This document shows, piece after piece, positions 16,308-25,202 of a DNA stretch of 64,000 nt. Location of the stretch: positions 62,001 through 126,000 of the forward strand of contig JALNTX010000013.1 of the NCBI GenBank assembly GCA_035726825.1, in the 5' to 3' direction. The stretch's first letter is position 1, and every line of letters starts with the position of its first letter. A program made the translations under genes and the position numbers. The notes beneath the pieces were generated by a model. It worked only from the letters and a program-made list of their open reading frames with translations. It ran no database searches and was not told where the DNA came from. Origin of the DNA: Pseudocitrobacter sp913778145. GTDB taxonomy: Bacteria > Pseudomonadota > Gammaproteobacteria > Enterobacterales > Enterobacteriaceae.

Positions 16308-16797
16308 AGTGGTCTGAATACTCAACCAGGCCGTGTACACCATTCAGCGCGTCATCCGCCAGACGATGGACCATAAACGCCTCTTCCGTGCCCGGCCAGC
16401 GGCAACGTAAGTCGTACTGTGCGGCGCGTTCGAAGCCAAAACGGCTGTACAACGCAGGTTCACCCAGCGTGACGACCGCGGCGTAGCCGAACTCGTTAAG
16501 GGAATCGAGGCCTTCGTAAACCATCTGACGTGCAAGACCCTGACCACGATAGCTTTCGTCGACCGCCAGCGGTGCCAATCCGACCCACTGAAGTTCTTCA
16601 CCTTCAACGCTTACCGGGCTGAATGCCACGTAGCCCACCACGTGACCTTCGTCATCCGTCGCCACCAGGCCGAGGGTAATCAAGCCGTCTTCGCGCAGCT
16701 CGCGCACAAGATCGGCCTCCCCGTCTCCGTTAAAGGTACGACGCAGCAGGGCGTCAATCCCCGGCGCATCAATCCCAATTTCCACTCGAATCAGCAT
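16294..16797 (-). CDS. yhbS: GNAT-family acetyltransferase YhbS
   Basis: 167 residues. The acetyl-CoA binding motif YRGQGLARQMVYEGL and the flanking strands of the GNAT fold are clear. The substrate is not known from the sequence. It starts 7 bases inside the end of ubiT, so the two are probably one transcript. Confidence 0.9.
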   Translation of the reverse strand: MLIRVEIGIDAPGIDALLRRTFNGDGEADLVRELREDGLITLGLVATDDEGHVVGYVAFSPVSVEGEELQWVGLAPLAVDESYRGQGLARQMVYEGLDSLNEFGYAAVVTLGEPALYSRFGFERAAQYDLRCRWPGTEEAFMVHRLADDALNGVHGLVEYSDHFNRF

Positions 16798-17315
16798 GGC
16801 TCACCCACCGATGTGTGTTTAGAGTCTGATGGCGTTTTCAGCCCGGCTTCCACGAAGTCCGCCAGCTGCATCAGCATGACACGAAGCGCTTTTGGCATCT
16901 GTTCAAGCTCAATGGCATCCATCAGGTTTTTAACGTACAAACCCAGCTCCGTATCGCCTTCAATAACCAGTCGACGCTGGAAGAAGAGCGTGTCGGGATC
17001 TTGTTTACGCGCGGCGATCATCAGCAGGTCGCTGGCATCCGCGCTAAAGCTCACATCTGGCTGCGCCGATTCGCTTACAATCAGGCGATCGTTCTCGACG
17101 GAGGTAAACCATTGCAGGCCAATATCACGCACCTCAATGCTTAACCAGCGACCTTCGAGAAACTCCAGCTCACCATCGGCCAGCGCCTGGCGGAATTGCC
17201 AGCTGAGCATCTGCTGCAACACCTGACGTTTGAGGGCGAACGGCGTGAACTTCACCGGCACGCTCATCAGCGTTGGGGCAACATGAACCAGACGTGAACG
17301 CAGTTTATCCAACAC
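16791..17315 (-). CDS. ubiT: Ubiquinone biosynthesis accessory factor UbiT (SCP2 domain)
   Basis: 174 residues with an SCP2 lipid-carrier domain, same length as E. coli YhbT/UbiT. UbiT works with UbiU and UbiV in the oxygen-independent ubiquinone pathway, probably binding the lipid intermediates. It is transcribed divergently from ubiUV across a 205-bp spacer, the arrangement known in E. coli. Confidence 0.93.
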   Translation of the reverse strand: MLDKLRSRLVHVAPTLMSVPVKFTPFALKRQVLQQMLSWQFRQALADGELEFLEGRWLSIEVRDIGLQWFTSVENDRLIVSESAQPDVSFSADASDLLMIAARKQDPDTLFFQRRLVIEGDTELGLYVKNLMDAIELEQMPKALRVMLMQLADFVEAGLKTPSDSKHTSVGEPC

Positions 17316-17520
17316 AAGCTTTACTCCCTGAATGCAATAATCCTGTTATTTTGCCATATCAGATAAACGACATAGCGGCGTAAATCAACAATTATGTGGT
17401 AAAGACTAACCATTATTGGTGCCATCAATACGCTTTTGTCTGCCTCAAATCAAAAATAATCGCCGCCAGGTTAACTAAAATCCCACTTCGTTAACATTAT
17501 CGCTATCTGCAGGAAGAATT

Positions 17521-18516
17521 ATGGAGCTGCTCTGCCCTGCCGGAAATCTCCCGGCGCTTAAGGCGGCCATCGAGAACGGCGCCGATGCTGTCTATATCGG
17601 GCTGAAAGATGACACCAACGCCCGCCATTTTGCCGGTCTGAATTTTACCGAGAAAAAACTGCAGGAAGCCGTCAGCTTTGTGCACCAGCATAAGCGCAAG
17701 CTTCATATCGCCATCAATACCTTCGCGCACCCGGACGGTTACGTTCGCTGGCAGCGCGCGGTAGACATGGCCGCACAGCTTGGCGCAGATGCGCTGATCC
17801 TCGCGGACATCGCCATGCTGGAGTACGCGGCAGAACGTTACCCGCATATTGAGCGCCACGTCTCCGTTCAGGCTTCCGCCACCAATGAAGAAGCCATTCG
17901 CTTCTATCATCGCAATTTCGATGTCGCCCGCGTGGTGCTGCCGCGCGTGCTTTCAATCCACCAGGTGAAACAGCTGGCGCGCGTCACGCCTGTTCCGCTG
18001 GAAGTGTTCGCGTTCGGTAGCCTGTGCATTATGGCGGAAGGCCGTTGCTATCTGTCCTCGTATTTGACCGGCGAATCGCCGAATACCGTCGGTGCGTGCT
18101 CTCCGGCGCGCTATGTACGCTGGCAGCAAACGCCGCAGGGGCTGGAATCGCGCCTCAATGAAGTATTGATCGACCGCTATCAGGACGGCGAAAACGCCGG
18201 GTACCCGACACTGTGTAAAGGACGTTATCTGGTCGACGGCGAGCGCTATCACGCGCTGGAAGAACCGACCAGCCTGAATACGCTGGAGCTGCTGCCGGAA
18301 CTGCTGGCTGCCAATATCGCCTCGGTAAAAATCGAAGGTCGCCAGCGTAGCCCGGCCTATGTCAGCCAGGTGGCGAAAGTATGGCGTCAGGCCATCGACC
18401 GCTGCATCGCGGACCCGCATAACTTTGTGCCACAGGCGGCATGGATGGACACCCTCGGCTCAATGTCCGAAGGCACACAAACCACGCTTGGCGCGTACCA
18501 CCGCAAATGGCAGTAG
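17521..18516 (+). CDS. ubiU: O2-independent ubiquinone hydroxylation protein UbiU (U32 family)
   Basis: 331 residues of the U32 peptidase-like family. The four cysteines that bind the 4Fe-4S cluster in E. coli UbiU are present at 169, 176, 193 and 232. UbiU with UbiV uses prephenate-derived oxygen to hydroxylate ubiquinone precursors without O2. ubiV follows 8 bases after the stop. AGGAAG precedes the ATG. Confidence 0.95.
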   Translation: MELLCPAGNLPALKAAIENGADAVYIGLKDDTNARHFAGLNFTEKKLQEAVSFVHQHKRKLHIAINTFAHPDGYVRWQRAVDMAAQLGADALILADIAMLEYAAERYPHIERHVSVQASATNEEAIRFYHRNFDVARVVLPRVLSIHQVKQLARVTPVPLEVFAFGSLCIMAEGRCYLSSYLTGESPNTVGACSPARYVRWQQTPQGLESRLNEVLIDRYQDGENAGYPTLCKGRYLVDGERYHALEEPTSLNTLELLPELLAANIASVKIEGRQRSPAYVSQVAKVWRQAIDRCIADPHNFVPQAAWMDTLGSMSEGTQTTLGAYHRKWQ

Positions 18517-18524
18517 GAAAGACC

Positions 18525-19403
18525 ATGAAATATTCATTAGGGCCGGTGCTGTACTACTGGCCAAAAGAGACGCTGGAAGATTTTTATCAGCAGGCGGCCA
18601 CCAGCAGCGCCGATATCATCTATCTGGGCGAAGCGGTATGCAGCAAGCGCCGCGCCACCAAAGTGGGCGACTGGCTGGATATGGCGAAATCGCTGGCGGG
18701 CAGCGGCAAGCAAATTGTGCTATCGACGCTTGCTCTGGTGCAGGCCTCTTCTGAGCTGGGCGAGCTAAAGCGCTACGTTGAGAACGGCGATTTCCTGCTG
18801 GAAGCGAGCGACCTCGGCGTGGTGAATATGTGTGCCGAACGCAAACTGCCGTTTGTCGCCGGGCATGCGCTGAACTGCTATAACGCAGTGACGCTTCGCC
18901 TGCTGGCGAAACAGGGCATGATGCGCTGGTGTATGCCGGTCGAACTGTCTCGCGACTGGCTGGCGAATCTGCTGACGCAGTGTGAAGAACTGGGCATCCG
19001 CAATCAGTTTGAAGTGGAAGTCCTGAGCTACGGTCATCTGCCGTTAGCCTACTCCGCACGCTGTTTTACCGCGCGTTCGGAAGATAAGCCGAAAGATGAG
19101 TGCGAAACCTGCTGCATTAAATACCCGAACGGACGCAGCATGCTGTCGCAGGAAAATCAGCAGGTCTTCGTGCTGAACGGTATTCAGACCATGAGCGGCT
19201 ATGTTTACAACCTTGGCAACGAGCTTGCTTCAATGCAGGGGCTGGTGGATATCGTGCGTCTGTCGCCGCTCGGCACCGAGACGTTCGATATGCTGAATGC
19301 CTTCCGCACCAACGAAAATGGTCAGGCACCGTTAAACCTCACCGCCAACAGCGACTGTAACGGTTACTGGAAACGTCTGGCGGGGCTGGAACTGCAAGCG
19401 TAA
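18525..19403 (+). CDS. ubiV: O2-independent ubiquinone hydroxylation protein UbiV (U32 family)
   Basis: 292 residues with the 4Fe-4S ligand set Cys39, Cys180, Cys193 and Cys197 (DECETCC). Partner of UbiU in a soluble heterodimer. The ATG at 18525 has AGGAAAG just upstream and gives the family N-terminus MKYSLGPVL. An upstream in-frame ATG at 18441 lies inside ubiU and adds 28 residues without homology. A BIME follows. Confidence 0.95.
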   Translation: MKYSLGPVLYYWPKETLEDFYQQAATSSADIIYLGEAVCSKRRATKVGDWLDMAKSLAGSGKQIVLSTLALVQASSELGELKRYVENGDFLLEASDLGVVNMCAERKLPFVAGHALNCYNAVTLRLLAKQGMMRWCMPVELSRDWLANLLTQCEELGIRNQFEVEVLSYGHLPLAYSARCFTARSEDKPKDECETCCIKYPNGRSMLSQENQQVFVLNGIQTMSGYVYNLGNELASMQGLVDIVRLSPLGTETFDMLNAFRTNENGQAPLNLTANSDCNGYWKRLAGLELQA

Positions 19404-19409
19404 CCTTTC

Positions 19410-19500
19410 GCCGGATGGCGGCATAAATGCCTTATCCGGCCTACAAATACGCCAAACACCGTACGCCCCGCAGGCCTGATAAGCGCAGCGCCATCAGGCA
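19410..19500. repeat. BIME (two REP units) between ubiV and yhbW
   Basis: GCCGGATGGCGGCATAAATG...CTTATCCGGC palindrome, then a spacer and a CAGGCCTGATAAGCGCAGCG...CCATCAGG unit. Typical REP pair of enterics; it may stabilise ubiUV mRNA or bind gyrase/IHF. Confidence 0.85.
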
Positions 19501-19601
19501 TTTTACGTGCGATACCGACCGTATAAAGCTCACTTTGTTAACAACATTCACTACTCTTTAATGCAGTATGAAATGTTCAGCAGCTAACAAAGTGAGCCTT
19601 T

Positions 19602-20609
19602 ATGACTGACAAAACCGTTGCATTCTCGGTTCTCGATCTCGCACCGATCCCACAAGGGTTGCAGGCCAAAGACGCCTTTGACCGTTCCCTCGACCTCGCA
19701 AAACTTGCCGAAAAACGTGGCTATCATCGCTACTGGTTAGCGGAACACCACAACATGACAGGCATCGCCAGCGCGGCAACGTCAGTGCTAATCGGCTATC
19801 TGGCGGCGAATACGACCACCCTGCATCTCGGTTCCGGCGGCGTGATGCTGCCCAACCACTCTCCGCTGGTGATTGCTGAGCAGTTCGGCACGCTTAATAC
19901 GCTGTATCCGGGCCGTATTGATTTAGGGCTGGGCCGCGCGCCGGGCAGCGACCAGCGCACCATGATGGCGCTGCGCCGTCATATGAGCGGCGATGTGGAT
20001 AATTTCCCGCGCGATGTGGCGGAACTGGTCGACTGGTTTGATGCCCGCGATCCGAACCCGCACGTGCGTCCGGTTCCCGGCTACGGCGAGAAAATCCCGG
20101 TATGGCTGCTGGGTTCAAGCCTCTATAGCGCACAGCTTGCCGCACAGCTCGGCCTGCCGTTTGCGTTCGCCTCGCACTTCGCGCCGGATATGCTGTTCCA
20201 GGCACTGCACCTTTACCGCACTAACTTCAAACCTTCCGCGCGGCTGGAAAAACCGTACGCGATGGTGTGCATCAATATTATTGCCGCCGACAGCAATCGC
20301 GATGCGGAATTTCTGTTCACCTCGATGCAGCAAGCATTTGTGAAACTGCGTCGTGGCGAAACCGGACAGCTTCCGCCGCCGATTCAAAACATGGATCAGT
20401 TCTGGTCACCATCCGAACAATATGGCGTACAACAGGCGCTGAGCATGTCGCTGGTCGGCGATAAAGCGAAAGTGCGTCACGGGCTGGAGTCAATTCTGCG
20501 TGAAACCGACGCGGATGAAATTATGGTTAACGGGCAGATTTTTGATAGCGAGGCGCGTCTGCATTCGTTTGGGCTGGCGATGGATGTGAAGGAAGAGTTG
20601 TTGGGGTAA
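19602..20609 (+). CDS. yhbW: Luciferase-like flavin monooxygenase YhbW
   Basis: 335 residues, same length as E. coli YhbW. The bacterial-luciferase-like TIM-barrel family is recognised from LAEHHNMTGIASAATSVLIG and LYPGRIDLGLGRAPG (cores of longer conserved stretches). A reduced-flavin dependent monooxygenase is expected; the substrate is unknown. It has its own spacer with an AT-rich promoter region and a BIME on each side. Confidence 0.92.
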   Translation: MTDKTVAFSVLDLAPIPQGLQAKDAFDRSLDLAKLAEKRGYHRYWLAEHHNMTGIASAATSVLIGYLAANTTTLHLGSGGVMLPNHSPLVIAEQFGTLNTLYPGRIDLGLGRAPGSDQRTMMALRRHMSGDVDNFPRDVAELVDWFDARDPNPHVRPVPGYGEKIPVWLLGSSLYSAQLAAQLGLPFAFASHFAPDMLFQALHLYRTNFKPSARLEKPYAMVCINIIAADSNRDAEFLFTSMQQAFVKLRRGETGQLPPPIQNMDQFWSPSEQYGVQQALSMSLVGDKAKVRHGLESILRETDADEIMVNGQIFDSEARLHSFGLAMDVKEELLG

Positions 20610-20621
20610 GTGCGGTTTATG

Positions 20622-20693
20622 TGCCCGGTGGCGCTGCGCTTACCGGGCCTACGCGATCGTGTAGGCCGGATAAGGCAACGCCGCCATCCGGCA
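20622..20693. repeat. REP pair between yhbW and mtr
   Basis: TGCCCGGTGGCGCTGCGCTTACCGGGC followed by GTAGGCCGGATAAGGC...GCCATCCGGCA, each element shown here in part. They lie between convergent genes. Confidence 0.85.
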
Positions 20694-20700
20694 CTGCTGA

Positions 20701-21945
20701 TTATTGATAAACCGGTAGCAAGTTAAAGCTCGACAGAATGTGCACCAGCGCATTGCCGATACCGAAAACCAGAATCAGTGCAATCATCGGCTTACCGCCC
20801 CAGACGCGGAATTTCGGGCTGCCAAAGCGTTTGCGCGATGCGCGGGCCAATAGCGCCGGAACAATCGCCGCCCAGATGGTCGCCGCCAACCCTGCGTAAC
20901 CGATGGCATGCAGGAAACCGTTCGGCCACAGCACGCCGCCAACAATAGGCGGTGCGAAGGTGAGTAGCGCCGTTTTGAAACGGCCCATCGCGCTATCGTC
21001 AAAGCCAAACAGATCGGCCAGGTAATCGAACAGCCCCAGCGTCACCCCCAGGAATGAACTCGCAACCGCAAAGTTAGAGAACACCACCAGCAGCAGGTCC
21101 AGGCTACGGCTGTTCAGCACGCCGCTCAGCGCCTGCACCAGCACATCAATGTTTCCGCCTTTCTCAGCGATGCCGATAAATTCCGGGCGCGGGATGTTAC
21201 CCATCGTCCCCAATAACCATATGGTATACAGGCCCAGCGCCAGCAGCGTGCCGTAGACCAGGCATTTCACAATGGTCTTCGGATCTTTGCCGTAATACTT
21301 CATCAGGCTTGGTACGTTACCGTGATAGCCAAACGAAGCCAGACAGAACGGCAGCGTCATCAGTAAATACGGAGTGTAAGACGCATGACTTTCTGCAACG
21401 TTAAACAGCGTCGCGGGTTCAACGTGCCCCAGCAAACTACCGAACGTCAGGAAGAAGGTAATCACTTTCGCGCCCAGTACGATAGCCGTCATGCGGCTCA
21501 CCGCTTTGGTACTCATCCAGACAATGAAGGCTACCAGCAGTGCGAAAGTAAAACCGCCCACGCGTGCCGGTACGTTCAGCGACATTTCAGCAAATGTGTG
21601 GTGCAGAATCGACCCGCTCGCGGAGATATACGCGTAGGTCAGGATATAGAGCACAAAGGCAATCGAGAGGCCGTTGACGACGTTCCAGCCTCTACCAAGG
21701 AGATCTTTGGTCAGCGTGTCGAAGCTCGCGCCGATACGGTAGTTAAGGTTCGCTTCGAGGATCATCAGCCCGGAATGCAGCATGCAGAACCAGGTAAAAA
21801 GCAGCGCCGCCAGCGACCAGAAGAACCAGCTACCGGCCATCACCACCGGCAGCGAGAACATGCCCGCGCCAATTATGGTCCCGCCGATGATCACCACGCC
21901 GCCAAAAAGTGACGGTCGTGAAGCTGTAGTGGTAAGTGTCGCCAT
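20701..21945 (-). CDS. mtr: High-affinity tryptophan permease
   Basis: 414 residues with about 11 transmembrane helices and the HAAAP-family opening FGGVVIIGGTIIGAGMF. Imports L-tryptophan by proton symport. In E. coli mtr is repressed by TrpR and activated by TyrR; a TrpR-like palindromic sequence lies 54-71 bases upstream here. Same length as E. coli Mtr. Confidence 0.95.
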   Translation of the reverse strand: MATLTTTASRPSLFGGVVIIGGTIIGAGMFSLPVVMAGSWFFWSLAALLFTWFCMLHSGLMILEANLNYRIGASFDTLTKDLLGRGWNVVNGLSIAFVLYILTYAYISASGSILHHTFAEMSLNVPARVGGFTFALLVAFIVWMSTKAVSRMTAIVLGAKVITFFLTFGSLLGHVEPATLFNVAESHASYTPYLLMTLPFCLASFGYHGNVPSLMKYYGKDPKTIVKCLVYGTLLALGLYTIWLLGTMGNIPRPEFIGIAEKGGNIDVLVQALSGVLNSRSLDLLLVVFSNFAVASSFLGVTLGLFDYLADLFGFDDSAMGRFKTALLTFAPPIVGGVLWPNGFLHAIGYAGLAATIWAAIVPALLARASRKRFGSPKFRVWGGKPMIALILVFGIGNALVHILSSFNLLPVYQ

Positions 21946-21998
21946 TTGCCGATATCTCCAGTGAATCGTTCTTTGCTATACGTTAGCATGGCGCTAAT

Positions 21999-22016
21999 GT
22001 ACCAGTACACGAGTAC
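21999..22016 (-). promoter_or_regulatory. TrpR-operator-like sequence upstream of mtr
   Basis: On the minus strand GTACTCGTGTACTGGTAC, an imperfect palindrome built from GTACT/AGTAC half-sites like those of TrpR operators. It occupies the position of the mtr promoter. Confidence 0.6.
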
Positions 22017-22024
22017 AAAGGAAA

Positions 22025-22055
22025 TAAAAAAAGCCCCGATTTCGCAACCGGGGCT
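22025..22055 (-). terminator. Rho-independent terminator of the deaD transcript
   Basis: Stem AGCCCCG/CGGGGCT (22032-22038 with 22049-22055) with an A-run on its left, which becomes a U-run in the minus-strand transcript. Confidence 0.85.
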
Positions 22056-22090
22056 GTATATTTTACTTTACGCTAACAAGCGGTGATTTC

Positions 22091-24028
22091 TTACGCATCA
22101 CCACCGAAACGGCGACGGCTGGAAGAGTCGTCACGACGCGGAGCGGAAGCATCATCACGACGCGGCCCACGACCACCTTCACGACGTTCGCCGCTGAAAC
22201 GACGACCTTCACCTCGACCGCCTTCACGACGCTCACCACCGAAACCACGGCCTTCACGACGTTCGCCGCCGAAGCTACGACCACCTTCACGACGCTCGCC
22301 GCCGAAACCACGACCACCGCTACGCTCAGGACGCGGTTGCGCGTCGCCCAGCAGCTGCATGTTCATCGGTTTGTTCAGGATGCGGGTGCGAGTAAAGTGC
22401 TGCAGTACTTCGCCCGGCATACCTTTCGGCAGTTCGATAGTGGAGTGCGTACCAAACAGTTTGATGTTACCGATGTAACGGCTGCTGATATCGCCTTCGT
22501 TCGCGATCGCGCCAACGATGTGACGAACTTCAACGCCATCATCACGGCCCACTTCAATGCGATACAGTTCCATATCGCCAGCATCACGACGTTCACGACG
22601 CGGACGATCTTCACGGTCACCACGCGGGCCACGATCGTTACGATCGCGCGGACCACGGTCATCACGGTCACGGAATTCACGTTTCGGACGCATAGGCGCA
22701 TCTGGCGGTACGATCAGAGTACGTTCGCCCTGGGCCATTTTCAGCAGTGCTGCGGCCAGGGTTTCGATATCCAGCTCTTCGCCTTCTGCAGTCGGCTGGA
22801 TTTTCGCCAGCAGGCCACGGTAGAGATCCAGATCGCTGCTTTCCAGCTGCTGCTGTACTTTCGCGGCGAATTTTTCCAGACGGCGTTTACCCAGCAGTTC
22901 TGCGTTCGGCAGTTCTACTTCCGGAATGGTCAGCTTCATGGTGCGTTCAATGTTACGCAGCAGACGACGCTCGCGGTTCTCAACGAACAGCAGCGCACGG
23001 CCCGCACGACCCGCACGACCGGTACGACCGATACGGTGAACGTAAGACTCAGAATCCATCGGGATATCGTAGTTTACGACCAGGCTGATACGCTCAACGT
23101 CCAGGCCACGGGCCGCAACGTCGGTCGCAATCAGGATGTCCAGACGACCATCTTTCAGGCGTTCCAGTGTCTGCTCACGCAGCGCCTGGTTCATGTCACC
23201 GTTCAGCGCGGCGCTGTTGTAGCCGTTACGCTCAAGGGCTTCAGCCACTTCCAGCGTCGCGTTTTTGGTACGAACGAAGATAATCGCCGCATCAAAATCT
23301 TCCGCTTCCAGGAAACGAACCAGCGCTTCATTTTTACGCATGCCCCAGACAGTCCAGTAGCTCTGGCTGATGTCAGGACGGGTCGTCACGCTGGACTGAA
23401 TGCGCACTTCCTGCGGCTCTTTCATAAAGCGGCGGGTAATGCGACGAATGGCTTCCGGCATGGTTGCAGAGAACAGAGCGGTCTGATGACCTTCCGGGAT
23501 CTGCGCCATAATGGTTTCAACGTCTTCGATGAAGCCCATGCGCAGCATTTCATCAGCTTCATCCAGAACCAGACCGCTCAGTTTAGAGAGGTCCAGGGTG
23601 CCGCGTTTCAGGTGATCCAGCAGACGACCCGGCGTACCGACGACGATCTGCGGCCCCTGACGCAGGGCGCGTAATTGCACGTCATAACGCTGGCCGCCGT
23701 ACAGGGCAACCACGTTTACACCGCGCATATGTTTAGAGAAATCCGTCATGGCTTCAGCAACCTGAACCGCCAGTTCGCGGGTCGGTGCCAGCACCAGAAT
23801 TTGAGGTGCTTTCAGCTCAGGATCAAGATTGTTCAGCAGTGGCAGGGAAAACGCTGCGGTTTTACCACTACCTGTCTGGGCCATGCCCAGCACGTCACGA
23901 CCGCCCAGCAGGTGCGGGATGCACTCAGCCTGGATCGGAGATGGTTTTTCGTAACCCAGATCGTTAAGGGCTTCAAGGATAGGAGCCTTCAGGCCCAGAT
24001 CTGCAAAAGTGGTTTCGAATTCAGCCAT
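22091..24028 (-). CDS. deaD: Cold-shock DEAD-box RNA helicase
   Basis: 645 residues (E. coli 629). Helicase core motifs: AQTGSGKT (motif I), PTRELA, DEADEML (motif II), SAT (III), HRIGRTGR (VI). An RNA-binding DbpA-like domain and a basic RGG-rich tail follow (repeats of GFGGERREG). DeaD/CsdA unwinds RNA in ribosome assembly and degradation at low temperature. The ATG at 24028 gives MAEFETTF; an open frame upstream lacks homology. The start codon overlaps the stop of the small gene yrbN. The tail has one extra GERREG repeat and an additional PRRDD segment relative to K-12 as I remember it. Confidence 0.95.
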   Translation of the reverse strand: MAEFETTFADLGLKAPILEALNDLGYEKPSPIQAECIPHLLGGRDVLGMAQTGSGKTAAFSLPLLNNLDPELKAPQILVLAPTRELAVQVAEAMTDFSKHMRGVNVVALYGGQRYDVQLRALRQGPQIVVGTPGRLLDHLKRGTLDLSKLSGLVLDEADEMLRMGFIEDVETIMAQIPEGHQTALFSATMPEAIRRITRRFMKEPQEVRIQSSVTTRPDISQSYWTVWGMRKNEALVRFLEAEDFDAAIIFVRTKNATLEVAEALERNGYNSAALNGDMNQALREQTLERLKDGRLDILIATDVAARGLDVERISLVVNYDIPMDSESYVHRIGRTGRAGRAGRALLFVENRERRLLRNIERTMKLTIPEVELPNAELLGKRRLEKFAAKVQQQLESSDLDLYRGLLAKIQPTAEGEELDIETLAAALLKMAQGERTLIVPPDAPMRPKREFRDRDDRGPRDRNDRGPRGDREDRPRRERRDAGDMELYRIEVGRDDGVEVRHIVGAIANEGDISSRYIGNIKLFGTHSTIELPKGMPGEVLQHFTRTRILNKPMNMQLLGDAQPRPERSGGRGFGGERREGGRSFGGERREGRGFGGERREGGRGEGRRFSGERREGGRGPRRDDASAPRRDDSSSRRRFGGDA

Positions 24029-24101
24029 GTAGTACAAGTGCCTCGATATTAATGGCGGCCAGTCTACATAACTCATCATGAAATTGATCTGCAATTTTCA
24101 T
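24021..24101 (-). CDS. yrbN: Small protein YrbN upstream of deaD
   Basis: 26-residue open frame starting ATG at 24101 and ending TGA at 24021. The peptide begins MKIADQFHDEL and ends EALVLHG, matching the known E. coli small protein YrbN except for one or two residues. The stop overlaps the deaD start (8 shared bases), suggesting translational coupling. Role unknown. Confidence 0.88.
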   Translation of the reverse strand: MKIADQFHDELCRLAAINIEALVLHG

Positions 24102-24206
24102 TGAAAAGTGTGAACCGGCTCAAAGTAGGTGTATTAACGAACAACAACGCCCTCACCCGCGAAGGTGATGGCAATCAAAAAGATTACGGGCTGATGTAGT
24201 CGTCAG

Positions 24207-25091
24207 CTATTGCTGGTCCGATTCTGCCAGGTCATCTTGGTCCTGGCCCAGGAGCGATAATTCCAACAATGCGTATCGGTGCTCAACATAGTTATGAACG
24301 TTGTTAGCAACCGCCAGTTTGAACAGTGCCGTAGCGCTGTCCTTGTCCCCAAGACTTAGGTAATACTTACCTAAATAGAAGTTGGTTTCACTGAGATGCT
24401 CAGCGAGCGAGGTGTTATCCGTTGCGTCCGCCTTCAGGCGCTCCATTAACGTTTTCTCGTCAATGTTGCCTAAGTAGAACTCGACAATGTTCCATCCCCA
24501 TTGTTCTTTATCCGATTTATCGAAGCGTTGTTTCAACGCGTCTTTTGCCTGCTTCTCATCGAGCTTCTGCTCGGCGAGGAATAACCACAGACTACGGAAG
24601 GGATCATTGGGATCGTCTTGATAAAACGCCAGCAGATCATCTTGCGCTAATTTTGCACGGCCACCGTAGTAAAGCGCGATGCCGCGGTTCAAGTGCGCAT
24701 AATTGTAAGTTGGATCAAGCTCAAGTACAGAATCAAACGCTTCATAGGCAGCATCAAAATTGCCTGCCTGCGTTAAGTAAATGCCTAAGTAATTGAATAC
24801 TTCAGGCATATCTGGTCGGATTGCCAGCGCTTGCGAAAAATCGTTACGCGCTAGTGCCCTCAGACCGAGACTATCATACAACACTCCGCGCTCATATAAA
24901 AGCTGTGCGCGTTCGTCATCGGTTAAAGCCCGACTGGCAAGAATTTGTTCCATGCGTGCCAGAATCACTTCCTGCTGTAAAGTCGGTTGCAATGGTACTG
25001 CGAGGACCTCACTCTTTCGCCAGGCAGAATTACTGCATCCTGCCAGCGTGAGTGCTGTCGCTACGAAACACCAGCGCAAAAAAGGCTTCAT
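24207..25091 (-). CDS. nlpI: Outer-membrane TPR lipoprotein NlpI
   Basis: 294 residues, same length as E. coli. Lipobox LTLAGC gives lipidated Cys19; TPR repeats lie at about 62-165 (LGLRALARNDFSQALAI, VFNYLGIYLTQAGNFDAAY cores). NlpI is the adaptor that brings substrates such as MepS to the protease Prc and scaffolds peptidoglycan hydrolases. It lies between pnp and yrbN/deaD. The ATG at 25091 gives the signal peptide; upstream in-frame codons are not homologous. About ten residues differ from K-12 as I remember it. Confidence 0.95.
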   Translation of the reverse strand: MKPFLRWCFVATALTLAGCSNSAWRKSEVLAVPLQPTLQQEVILARMEQILASRALTDDERAQLLYERGVLYDSLGLRALARNDFSQALAIRPDMPEVFNYLGIYLTQAGNFDAAYEAFDSVLELDPTYNYAHLNRGIALYYGGRAKLAQDDLLAFYQDDPNDPFRSLWLFLAEQKLDEKQAKDALKQRFDKSDKEQWGWNIVEFYLGNIDEKTLMERLKADATDNTSLAEHLSETNFYLGKYYLSLGDKDSATALFKLAVANNVHNYVEHRYALLELSLLGQDQDDLAESDQQ

Positions 25092-25202
25092 TTCCCACTC
25101 CCGAAGACAACAATTGGATGAACGTCCTGTCCCCCGGCTGCAAACAGGCATCCCGCCAGGTAAAATTGCCCCCTGCTTGCGCAGAGGGCAAAACGGCAAA
25201 CC

